A stretch of DNA of 64,000 bases from Nakamurella leprariae (GTDB lineage Bacteria; Actinomycetota; Actinomycetes; Mycobacteriales; Nakamurellaceae). The position numbers were made by a program, and so were the translations under genes. The notes under the pieces are model-generated. The model was not told the DNA's origin, did not search any database, and saw nothing but the letters and a program-made list of their open reading frames with translations. Location of the stretch: NCBI RefSeq assembly GCF_016918035.1, contig NZ_JAERWK010000008.1, positions 62,001 to 126,000 on the forward strand, in the 5' to 3' direction. Positions 51,238 through 59,041 of this stretch are shown one piece after another; within the stretch, counting starts at the first letter, position 1, and every line of letters starts with the position of its first letter.

Positions 51238-51290
51238 GCGGGCCGCTAGGCCCGCACCTCCTGCACGAGCACGTGCACCCATTGCACGAG
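51238..51290 (+). promoter_or_regulatory. Cluster of dyads upstream of the aldolase-like gene
   Basis: GCGGGCC-GCTA-GGCCCGC (51238-51255) is a perfect 7-bp hairpin, possibly the regulator's terminator. Next comes TGCACG-AGCA-CGTGCA (51262-51277), a perfect 6-bp dyad. A further TGCACGAG copy lies at 51283-51290, 13 bases before the aldolase start. The TGCACGAG repeats are operator candidates for the second transcription unit of the cluster, but differ from the CTCAC type before BKACE. Confidence 0.45.
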
Positions 51291-51303
51291 AAAGGTGACA
51301 ACG

Positions 51304-52194
51304 GTGCCTGTCGTCGGTCTGCCTGAACTCCTCGGCGCCGCCGGACGCGGACGGTACGCGGTCGGCTACTTCGAATCGTGGGATGTCTACAGCCTCGAGG
51401 CGGTGGTGGCGGCGGCCGAGCAGGAACGCTCGCCGGTCATCATCGGCATCGGTGGTCTGTCGGCCAACCACGCATGGCTCTCCTCGGTGGGAGTCGAGCT
51501 GTACGGCGCGGTCTCGGCCGCACTGGCCCGTCGTAGCTCGGTGCCCACGGCGGTGCTGTTCAACGAGGCGGAGCACTTCACCGAGGCAGCCGGGGCCCTG
51601 GGCGCCGGCTACAACTGCGTGATGATGCACACCCAGGGGTGGTCCTGGGACCGGCTCATCGCCGACACCCGCGCCCTGGTGGCCGCCTCGCACGCGCTGG
51701 ACATCACGGTCGAGGGCGAGGTCGGCGCACTGGCCGAGATGACCATCGACGGGCGGATCGACAGCTCGATCGGCGCGATGACCGAGGTGGCCCAGGCCGT
51801 CGACTTCGTGCAGGCCACCGGAGTGGACTGCCTGGCCGTGGCGGTGGGCAACGTCCACTTCGTCACCTCTGACTACGTCCCGGAGATCCGGGTCGACCGC
51901 ATCCAGGAGATCGGCAAGGCCGTCGACGTGCCGCTGGTCCTGCACGGCGGTTCGGGCACGCCGCCGGACCAGATGCAGGCGGCCATCGCCGCCGGCATCA
52001 CCAAGATCAACGTGGGCACCCGGCTCAAGCACGTCTACGGCGCCGCGCTGCGCGGCGTCATCGGCTCCGGCGGAGACCCCAACCAGGAGTATGGTTCCCG
52101 CTCGGCCGAGGACGTCAACACCCGGGCCGCGGCGGCGCTCACCGACGAGGTGCGCCGGCTCATGCAGGTGTTCGGCTCCTCCGGGCAGGCCTGA
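51304..52194 (+). CDS. Divergent class II aldolase family protein
   Basis: 296 residues of the fructose-bisphosphate/tagatose aldolase (FbaA/GatY) barrel. Recognisable are VEGEVGALAE, GNVHFVTSDY with a zinc-type His, LHGGSGTPPDQMQAAIAAGI with another His, and KINVGTRLK with the phosphate-binding region. The usual HxDH segment, which gives a zinc His and the catalytic Asp, is replaced by LFNEAEHF (N87, E88). So either Glu takes over or the reaction differs. AAAGG lies 8 bases before this GTG; an in-frame GTG 3 codons upstream is possible. It is 1 base from the E1 gene. Expected role: retro-aldol cleavage of a ketose phosphate. Confidence 0.85.
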   Translation: MPVVGLPELLGAAGRGRYAVGYFESWDVYSLEAVVAAAEQERSPVIIGIGGLSANHAWLSSVGVELYGAVSAALARRSSVPTAVLFNEAEHFTEAAGALGAGYNCVMMHTQGWSWDRLIADTRALVAASHALDITVEGEVGALAEMTIDGRIDSSIGAMTEVAQAVDFVQATGVDCLAVAVGNVHFVTSDYVPEIRVDRIQEIGKAVDVPLVLHGGSGTPPDQMQAAIAAGITKINVGTRLKHVYGAALRGVIGSGGDPNQEYGSRSAEDVNTRAAAALTDEVRRLMQVFGSSGQA

Positions 52195-52195
52195 G

Positions 52196-54448
52196 ATGGC
52201 GCGCCCCGACACCAGCACCGGCAGTGCCGCCGTCGATCCGGAGAGCCCGGAGGCCGAGCCGGGCACCCCGGTGGCCGAGCAGGAACAGGCCGCGGTCGAC
52301 GACCACCTGGGTCAGATCGCCGACCTGGCCCAGGACGGGCACACCGACGTGCTGCGGCGGCTCGGCAAGGAGAGCGCGCTGGCCATGCTGCAGCAGATGG
52401 TGGAGATCCGGCACTTCGAGCAGATGGCGTACCTGCGCTACCTGCAGGCCGAGATCCCCGGCACGCTGCACCAGTCCCAGGGTCAGGAGGCGGTCGCGGT
52501 CGGGGTGTGCCAGCCGTTGCGCCGCACCGACTGGATCACCTCCACCCACCGCCCACACGGTCACGCCCTGGCCAAGGGGATGCGGCCGGACGTGGCCATG
52601 GCCGAGATCTACGGTCGGGAACCGGGTGCGCTGGGCGGGCGCGGTGGGTCCATGCATCTCGGCGACCCGGACCTGGGCATCCTGCCGTCCATCGCCATCG
52701 TGGGTGGCGGCATCACCATCGCCCCCGGGCTGGCCATGGCCCTGCAGCACCACGGCACCGACGGCGTGGTGGCCTGCTTCTTCGGCGACGGGGCCAGCAA
52801 CGAAGGCGCCTTCCACGAGGGCGTGAACTACGCCGCGGTGAAGCGGCTCCCGGTGGTGTTCGTCTGCGAGAACAACCTGTACGGCGCGTCCACCCCGTTC
52901 CACGAGACGACGCTGAACGTGGACATCGCCGCGCGCGGCGCGTCCTACGGCATCCCCAGCGAACAGGTCGACGGGATGAACGTGCTGGCCGTGGTGGCGG
53001 CCATGGAACGGGCCGTGCAGCGGGCCCGGGCCGGCGAGGGCGCCACGCTGCTGGAGTGCCTGACCTACCGCTACGTCGGGCACAGCCGCGGCGACGCCCG
53101 CGGCTACCGGACCAAGCAGGAGGAGCAGTTCTGGAAGGACCGGGACCCGATCGAGCAGCTGCGCCGGGCCCTGGTCGACGCCGGCGTGGCCAGCACCGAG
53201 GAGGCCGACGAGGCGGTCGGGCGGGCCAAGGTGGTGATCAAGGACGCGGTGGCGTTCGCCCAGCAGGCGCCCAAGGCGCCGTCCGAGACGGCGGTGGCAC
53301 CGTCCGCGGTGCTGGCCGCGCCACCCCGCCCGCAGACCATCGGCGCGCCGCTGGCCGACGGCCCGGAGGACCGGCGGCTCAGCATCGCCGAGGCACTGCG
53401 CGAGGGCATCCGGGAGGAGATGGCCGCCGACGCCGACGTCGTGCTGCTGGGCGAGGACGTCGGCGTCCCGGGCGGCTTCGGCGGTGCGTTCGGCATCTAC
53501 CTCGGCCTGGCCGAGGAGTTCGGCCGCAGCCGGGTGATCGACACACCGATCAGCGAGAAGGCGATCATGGGCGTCTCAATCGGCGCCGGGATCGCCGGGA
53601 TGAAGCCGCTGCCCGACCTGCAGTACGCGGACTTCGTGTTCGAGGGCATGGACGAGCTCGTCAACGAGGCGGCGAAACTGCGCTACATGTCCGGCGCGCG
53701 GCTGAGCGTGCCGATGGTGCTGCGCTGCCCGGTGGGTGCCACCCAGCGCGGCGCCCAGCACGCGCAGTGCCCGGAGAGCTTCTTCATGCACGTCCCGGGC
53801 CTGAAGGTGCTGTGCATCTCCGACCCGTACACGGCCAAGGGCGGGATCCGAGCCGCACTGCGGGATCCCGACCCGGTGCTGGTCTTCGAGCACAAGCTGC
53901 TCTACGGCTCGAAGAAGCGGCAGGAGGCCGGCTCCATCGACACCCGCGCGTACGTGCCACCGGACGAGTACATCACCGAGGTCGGGCAGGCCCGGCTGCG
54001 CCGGCCGGGCACCGACGTCACCGTGCTGGCCACGTTCACCCAGCTGTACGCCGCGTTGTCGCTGGCCGATGAGCTGGAACGGGAGGGCATCAGCATCGAG
54101 GTGATCGACCCGGTGTGGCTCGCCCCGTTCGACTGGGAGTCGTTGTACGAGAGCGTGGGTCGCACCCGGCGGCTGGTCGTCGCGCACGAGGCGCACCGCA
54201 CCGGAGGGTGGGGTGCGGAGGTGGCCGCCCGGGTGGGCGAGCACCTCTTCGACCGACTGGCCGCCCCGGTGCGCCGGGTGGCCACCAAGGACGTCCCGAT
54301 GCCGTTCGCGCCGTGGCTGGAGTCCGCCGTGCTGCCCAGCACCGAGGAACTGGCCACGGCCATCCGGGACGTGGCCGGCCAGGACCGGCCCGCGGCGGCA
54401 GCACGGACCGACCAGACCGACACGAGCAGGGAGGCAGTCGATGGCTGA
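52196..54448 (+). CDS. Fused E1 alpha-beta thiamine-dependent 2-oxo acid/acetoin-type dehydrogenase
   Basis: 750 residues joining the two subunits of an E1 heterotetramer. The alpha part (about 50-370) has THRPHGHALAKG, GGRGGSMHL and the TPP motif from GDGASNEG (G197) to ENN (226-227). A linker rich in Ala/Pro joins it at about 392 to the beta part, which starts RRLSIAEALREGI and contains LGEDVGVPGGFGG, QYADFVFEGMDELVNEAAK and AHEAHRTGGWGAE. Such enzymes decarboxylate a 2-oxo acid or cleave acetoin and pass the acyl group to a lipoyl domain, which the next gene supplies. The first 40 residues are acidic and disordered. No E2 or E3 gene is in the window. Confidence 0.93.
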   Translation: MARPDTSTGSAAVDPESPEAEPGTPVAEQEQAAVDDHLGQIADLAQDGHTDVLRRLGKESALAMLQQMVEIRHFEQMAYLRYLQAEIPGTLHQSQGQEAVAVGVCQPLRRTDWITSTHRPHGHALAKGMRPDVAMAEIYGREPGALGGRGGSMHLGDPDLGILPSIAIVGGGITIAPGLAMALQHHGTDGVVACFFGDGASNEGAFHEGVNYAAVKRLPVVFVCENNLYGASTPFHETTLNVDIAARGASYGIPSEQVDGMNVLAVVAAMERAVQRARAGEGATLLECLTYRYVGHSRGDARGYRTKQEEQFWKDRDPIEQLRRALVDAGVASTEEADEAVGRAKVVIKDAVAFAQQAPKAPSETAVAPSAVLAAPPRPQTIGAPLADGPEDRRLSIAEALREGIREEMAADADVVLLGEDVGVPGGFGGAFGIYLGLAEEFGRSRVIDTPISEKAIMGVSIGAGIAGMKPLPDLQYADFVFEGMDELVNEAAKLRYMSGARLSVPMVLRCPVGATQRGAQHAQCPESFFMHVPGLKVLCISDPYTAKGGIRAALRDPDPVLVFEHKLLYGSKKRQEAGSIDTRAYVPPDEYITEVGQARLRRPGTDVTVLATFTQLYAALSLADELEREGISIEVIDPVWLAPFDWESLYESVGRTRRLVVAHEAHRTGGWGAEVAARVGEHLFDRLAAPVRRVATKDVPMPFAPWLESAVLPSTEELATAIRDVAGQDRPAAAARTDQTDTSREAVDG

Positions 54449-54701
54449 GGCGATCATCATGCCGGAGCTGGGCCAGACCGTCAGTGGCGGGACGATCACC
54501 ACCTGGCTGGTCCCGGTGGGCGGCACCATCGAGCTCGGCGATCCGCTGCTCGTGGTCGAGACCGACAAGACCGAGCTGGAGGTCGAGTCCGTGGCCGAGG
54601 GAACCGTGCTGCGCCACTGCTTCCCGGAGGGCACCGAGGTGGAGTCGGGCACTGTCATCGCCTACATCGGCGAAGACGGCGAAGAGGTGCCGACGTCGTG
54701 A
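54441..54701 (+). CDS. Stand-alone lipoyl-domain protein
   Basis: 86 residues comprising one lipoyl/biotinyl domain, start MAEAIIMPELGQTVSGG, with the modified lysine K43 in VETDKTELEVES. ETDK is the lipoyl-type motif, whereas biotin carriers have MKM. No peripheral-subunit or acyltransferase domain follows, so this is a carrier only. It overlaps the E1 gene by 8 bases and so should be made in proportion to it. It must hand its acyl group to an acyltransferase encoded elsewhere, or act in a shortened complex. Confidence 0.93.
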   Translation: MAEAIIMPELGQTVSGGTITTWLVPVGGTIELGDPLLVVETDKTELEVESVAEGTVLRHCFPEGTEVESGTVIAYIGEDGEEVPTS

Positions 54702-54711
54702 GCGACCGGCC

Positions 54712-56214
54712 ATGACCAGGGTGGTGCTGGCGCTGGACTGCGGCACGCACGCCGTGCGGTCCATCGTCTTCGACGCTGACACCGGCCGGTCCACCATCTG
54801 CGCGTCCGAGGACATCCCGCTGCACTTCCCCCGGGCCGGCTGGGTCGAGGTGGACCCGGAGGTGGTGGCCGCATCGGCGATCCGGGTGCTGCGGTCGGCG
54901 CTGGCCTGGGCGGCCAACAGCGGCCACCGGGTCATCGGCCTGGGCATCGCCGACATGCGGGAGACGGCGTTCGCCTGGAGCCGCAGTGGACAGCAGCCGC
55001 TGTACCCGGGCGTCATGTGGATGTCGCAGCAGAGCGAACCGGTGGTGCGGCGCTGGCGGGATCAGGGTCTGGAGCCGTTGATCCGGCAGCGCACCGGCCT
55101 GAGCAACGACACCTTCTTCTTCGGCTCCAAGGTGGCCTGGATGCTGGAACACGTGCCGATCGTCCGGGCCGCCGCGGAGGCCGGCGACCTGGCCGTCGGC
55201 ACGGTCGACGCCTGGCTGGTGAACCGGCTCACCGGCGGGCAGGTGCACCGGACGGATGTCTCGAACGCCTCCCGCACCCAGTTGCTCGATCTGCGCACCG
55301 GTCGGTGGGACCCGGAACTCGGCATCGCACTGGGCATCCCGCTGGACTGCCTGCCCGAGGTGATGCCGTCGATGGCGCCCTACGGCGTCACCCACCCCGC
55401 GGTGTGCGGCCAGGAGGTCCCGATCACCGGGGTGCTGGCCGACCAGCAGGCGTCGCTGCTGGGCCACGGCTGCGAGACGCGGGGCACGGCCAAGGCCACG
55501 TTCGGCACGTCGGGCGTGGTGTCCCTGAACACCGGGCCCGAGATCCTGCTGCAGGATGGGCTGGTCACCTCGATCGGCTGGGGCGACGGCAGGTCCCCGC
55601 TGGTGTACGAGATCGAGGGGTCGGCGTTCCACTCCGGCTACACGATGAGCTGGATGTCCGAGCACACCGGGCACCCGGTGCGGTTCGATCTGGCCGACGA
55701 CCCGCCCGAGAAGGCGGCCGGCGACCGGGTGTACGTGCTCCCGTCCTTCACCGTGATGGGGGCGCCCCGCTGGCCGAAGGGACGCGGCGCGGCCATCACC
55801 GGGCTGGCCATGGACACCACCACCACCGAGATCATGCGGGCCGGCGTGGAGGCCATGGCCTTCCAGGCCTACGACTTGTTCGCCGCCATCGGGCACGCCA
55901 CCGACGACACCACCGAGCTCAACGTCGACGGCGGCGGCGCCGGCAACGACTTCCTGTGCGGCATGCTGGCCGATCTGCTCGGCCGCGAGGTCGTCCGGCC
56001 CGATGGTGGCGAGCTGACCAGTGTCGGCGTGGCCAAGGCGGTGCTCCGCGGTCTGGGCGAGCAGACCGAGCCGTACTGGGGGCAGGACCGCGCGGCGGCC
56101 CGGCGGTTCCGGCCACGGGCGAACCGGTACGCCCGTGAAGGATACGAGCGCTGGGTCGAGCTCATCGGGGCCATCCTCGGCGAGTCTGCCGCCGCGCCCG
56201 CCCTGCAGTCGTGA
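54712..56214 (+). CDS. FGGY-family carbohydrate/polyol kinase (GlpK-like)
   Basis: 500 residues. ATPase fold in two halves: phosphate loop LALDCGTHAVRS at the start; DQQASLLGHGCETRGTAKAT and TFGTSGVVS in the second half, which resemble the glycerol kinase signature. The sugar-contact region MWMSQQSEPVVRRW differs from true glycerol kinases, so glycerol may not be the substrate; erythritol-type (EryA) kinases belong to the same superfamily. It starts 10 bases after the lipoyl gene. With the GlpD-like gene downstream it forms the standard phosphorylate-then-oxidise pair of polyol catabolism. Confidence 0.9.
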   Translation: MTRVVLALDCGTHAVRSIVFDADTGRSTICASEDIPLHFPRAGWVEVDPEVVAASAIRVLRSALAWAANSGHRVIGLGIADMRETAFAWSRSGQQPLYPGVMWMSQQSEPVVRRWRDQGLEPLIRQRTGLSNDTFFFGSKVAWMLEHVPIVRAAAEAGDLAVGTVDAWLVNRLTGGQVHRTDVSNASRTQLLDLRTGRWDPELGIALGIPLDCLPEVMPSMAPYGVTHPAVCGQEVPITGVLADQQASLLGHGCETRGTAKATFGTSGVVSLNTGPEILLQDGLVTSIGWGDGRSPLVYEIEGSAFHSGYTMSWMSEHTGHPVRFDLADDPPEKAAGDRVYVLPSFTVMGAPRWPKGRGAAITGLAMDTTTTEIMRAGVEAMAFQAYDLFAAIGHATDDTTELNVDGGGAGNDFLCGMLADLLGREVVRPDGGELTSVGVAKAVLRGLGEQTEPYWGQDRAAARRFRPRANRYAREGYERWVELIGAILGESAAAPALQS

Positions 56215-56233
56215 CGCCAGAACGGAGAGCCCC

Positions 56234-57904
56234 GTGAACACGATCGTGTCGGACCGGGACCGCCGGTTGGCCCGGACCCGCGTCCCGTTCGACCTCATCG
56301 TCATCGGCGGCGGCGCGAACGGGTGCGGCATCGGCTGGGACGCCGCCCTGCGTGGCCTGCGGGTGCTGGTGCTGGAGAAGGAGGACTTCGGCTGGGCCAC
56401 CTCGGCCTGGAACAGCCGGCTCATCCACGGTGGCCTCAAGTACCTGGAGAAGTACGACGTCCGGTTGGTGCGGGAGTCGCTGCGGGAGCGGGAGTGGATG
56501 CTCCGCGCGGCGCCGCACCTGGTGACGCCGCTGCAGTTCGTGCTGCCGTTCTACGCCCGCAACGCACACTCCAAGTCGGTGTTGCGCACCGGACTGGTGG
56601 CGTACGACGCACTCTCGCCGGACAAGAGCACCCCCTGGCACCGGGTGCACTCCCCCGAGCAGACGCTGGACATCGTGCCCGGACTGGACGCCGACGGGCT
56701 GCAGGGTTCGGGCACCTACTACGACGGCCAGGTGCCCTACGCCGAACGCCTGGTGGTGGAGACCGCGCTGGCCGCGGCCACGGCCGGGGCGGTGGTGCTC
56801 AACCACGCCCGGGTCGACGACCTGCGGGTCGAGGCCGGGGCGGTGACCGGCGTCCAGTTCACCGACACCGTCTCGGGCACCCGGCACACCGTGTCCGCGC
56901 GGGCGGTGGTGAACGCGGCCGGCCCGTACGTCGACGAGGTGCTGCGGTCGTTGGGCACCCGGCCGCCGATGATGGGCGGCACCAAGGGCACCCACCTGAT
57001 CGTCGACGACTTCCCCGGGGCCCCGGTCGGTTCCGCGCTCTACTACGAGGCGCTCACCGACGGGCGGCCGATGATGGTCATCCCGTGGCTCGGCCGCTAC
57101 ATCATCGGCGCCACCGACGTCCGCTTCGAGGGCGAGCTGGACCGGGCCTCGGTGGACGCCGAGGAGCTCCGGTACATCCTGCACGAGACCAACCGGGTCA
57201 TCCCGACGGCCCGGCTGCAGCCGGCCGACGTGCTGTGGAGCTGGACGGGCGTCCGCCCCCTGCCCCACCAGGCGTCCGGGCCGACCGGCGACATCACCCG
57301 CCGGCACGTGGTGCACCACCACGCGAAGGACCGCGCCACCCCCGTCGCCGGACTGTTCTCGGTGATCGGCGGCAAGCTGACCACCTTCCGCGCGCTGGCC
57401 GAACACGTCACCGACGACGTGCTGCGGCACCTGGGCAGTTCGCCGCGCAAGCGGCCGACCCTCACCCGGCACGCCCGGCTGCCCGGAGCGCAGGTCCTCG
57501 ACCTGGACCGATTCGCGGCCGACTTCCGGGGCAGCAGCACGCTGCCCGCCGGCACGGCAGACCGGCTGCTGGCGCTGTACGGGACCCGGGCGGCGACGGT
57601 GGCCGCCGGAGCGGCGCTCGACCCGGCGCTGGCCCGCCCGGTGGACGGGACGACCGGGGTGCTGGCCGCCGAGATCGCCGTGGCCATCGAGCAGGAGGCG
57701 GCCGTGACGCTCGCCGACATCGTGGCCCGGCGGATCATGACCGGGCTCGAGGCCGATCTCGGGCGGTCCTCGCTGGAGGCGGTGGCGTCGGTGGCCGGCG
57801 AGCTGCTGGGCTGGTCGGCCGACGACCGAGAACGTCAGATCGGCGCGTACTTCGTCTCGATCGAGAAGCTGACCCGCACCTCGGCGGTGGCCGAGGCGTC
57901 GTAG
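56234..57904 (+). CDS. GlpD-like FAD-dependent glycerol-3-phosphate (or polyol-phosphate) dehydrogenase
   Basis: 556 residues. FAD-binding Rossmann motif LIVIGGGANGCGIGWDAALR, then SAWNSRLIHGGLKYLEKYDV, YYDGQVPYAERLVVETALAA, GTKGTHLIVDD and a GGKLTTFRALAE C-terminal FAD contact. A helical C-terminal domain of about 120 residues follows. The canonical enzyme oxidises sn-glycerol-3-phosphate to dihydroxyacetone phosphate at the membrane face, passing electrons to quinone. EryB of the erythritol pathway is a homologue acting on erythritol phosphate, so context leaves the substrate open. GGAG lies 7 bases before the GTG. It is the last gene of the run; its 3' end overlaps the antisense membrane gene. 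Confidence 0.92.
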   Translation: MNTIVSDRDRRLARTRVPFDLIVIGGGANGCGIGWDAALRGLRVLVLEKEDFGWATSAWNSRLIHGGLKYLEKYDVRLVRESLREREWMLRAAPHLVTPLQFVLPFYARNAHSKSVLRTGLVAYDALSPDKSTPWHRVHSPEQTLDIVPGLDADGLQGSGTYYDGQVPYAERLVVETALAAATAGAVVLNHARVDDLRVEAGAVTGVQFTDTVSGTRHTVSARAVVNAAGPYVDEVLRSLGTRPPMMGGTKGTHLIVDDFPGAPVGSALYYEALTDGRPMMVIPWLGRYIIGATDVRFEGELDRASVDAEELRYILHETNRVIPTARLQPADVLWSWTGVRPLPHQASGPTGDITRRHVVHHHAKDRATPVAGLFSVIGGKLTTFRALAEHVTDDVLRHLGSSPRKRPTLTRHARLPGAQVLDLDRFAADFRGSSTLPAGTADRLLALYGTRAATVAAGAALDPALARPVDGTTGVLAAEIAVAIEQEAAVTLADIVARRIMTGLEADLGRSSLEAVASVAGELLGWSADDRERQIGAYFVSIEKLTRTSAVAEAS

Positions 57905-58403
57905 CCGCTGGTCGGGGCGGCCAGCACGCCGCACCAGAAGCCGCGGGCGGCGTCGCTGCGGACCACGACGGCCACGACCGACACCGCGGTGACCAGGGCC
58001 GCGGCCAGGTGCAGTACCGGCTGGCCGAAGACCACCGCCAGCGGGAAGCAGTGCACGCCGACCACGGCCAGGACCAACGGGGCCACGAGATCCGACCGGT
58101 TCCGCCGCAGTGCGAGCACGACCAGGACCACCGCCGCCACGACCTCGACGACGACGACCACCAGGTCGGAACGGAACGCGCCGCCGGTCGGATCGATGGC
58201 GGTCCCGGCGTCCCAGTGGCCGACCACCGTGGACACGCTGATCGCGATCAGGCCGAGCCCGTCCACGGCGAACAGACCCAGCAGGATCCGCCAGCGCGGG
58301 CCGGCCGGCGGCCGTTCCAGGGCCCAGCCGGCCCAGACGAGGCGGCCAGGCCGAAGACCGCTCCGATCATCACCCGATCCCGCGGGAACGCCTCGTCGAT
58401 CAT
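57835..58403 (-). pseudogene. Frameshifted four-helix membrane protein gene
   Basis: The minus-strand frame from ATG 58403 reads MIDEAFPRDRVMIGAVFGLA. Near 58350 similarity moves to the next frame, which continues VWAGWALERPPAGPRW and then about four membrane helices (LLGLFAVDGLGLIAISV, VEVVAAVVLVVLAL, VVGVHCFPLAVVF, LVTAVSVVAVVV). One added base, turning GCCTCGTC into GCCTTCGTC, would restore one open frame. It is therefore a recent mutation or a single-base sequencing error. The end overlaps the GlpD-like gene by 70 bases. Function unknown. Confidence 0.7.
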
Positions 58404-58507
58404 CCGGCCACCGTCTGGCCCGCCGCGGCGGCCGCCGCCCCGGCCGCGTGTCACGCTGGGAGCACCGTCGCAGACGCCGCCCGGGCGAGCAGCAGCAAGG
58501 GAGCACG

Positions 58508-58993
58508 ATGACCACCTCAGGGACCGCGATCACGGCAGCGACCACCCGGCTCCGCGCCGCGCAGGACGAGGCCGAGACCGCCGCGGCGACCGCCGAGCTG
58601 CTCGTCGCGCTGCAGGGCGGCGGCGGGGAGCTCGCCTCCGCCATGGGCATCCGGATCACCGACGCCGGCCTGACCCGGGTGGTCGGGAGGATGCCGGTGG
58701 CCGGCAACCGGCAGCCGTACGGTCTGCTGCACGGCGGAGCCAGCGCCGTCCTGGCCGAGACGCTCGGGTCGGTGCACGCCGTGCTGCTGGCCCCCGAGGG
58801 CCACGTCCCGGTCGGCACCGAACTGTCCTGCACGCACCACCGCGGCATGCGCGACGGCGAGGTCACCGGCACGTCCACGGTGCTGCACCTGGGCCGGTCC
58901 GTGGCCACCCTGGACATCACCATCACCGACGGCGCTGATCGCCGCGTGTGCACCGCCCGGCTGTCCTGCGCCTTCATCCGGCCGCGCGCCTGA
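58508..58993 (+). CDS. PaaI-like hotdog-fold thioesterase
   Basis: 161 residues. The hotdog signature YGLLHGGASAVLAETLGS carries the conserved HGG, followed by VPVGTELSCTHHRGMRDGEV and GRSVATLDITI. Members hydrolyse acyl- or aryl-CoA esters in the cytosol. The N-terminal 40 residues form an added helical segment. GGGAG lies 6 bases before the ATG. It faces away from the frameshifted membrane gene and is 48 bases before the antiporter gene; substrate unknown. Confidence 0.9.
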   Translation: MTTSGTAITAATTRLRAAQDEAETAAATAELLVALQGGGGELASAMGIRITDAGLTRVVGRMPVAGNRQPYGLLHGGASAVLAETLGSVHAVLLAPEGHVPVGTELSCTHHRGMRDGEVTGTSTVLHLGRSVATLDITITDGADRRVCTARLSCAFIRPRA

Positions 58994-59041
58994 CCCGACC
59001 CACTGACGGGCGGGGAACGCCCGCGGGAGCACAGTGGAGCC

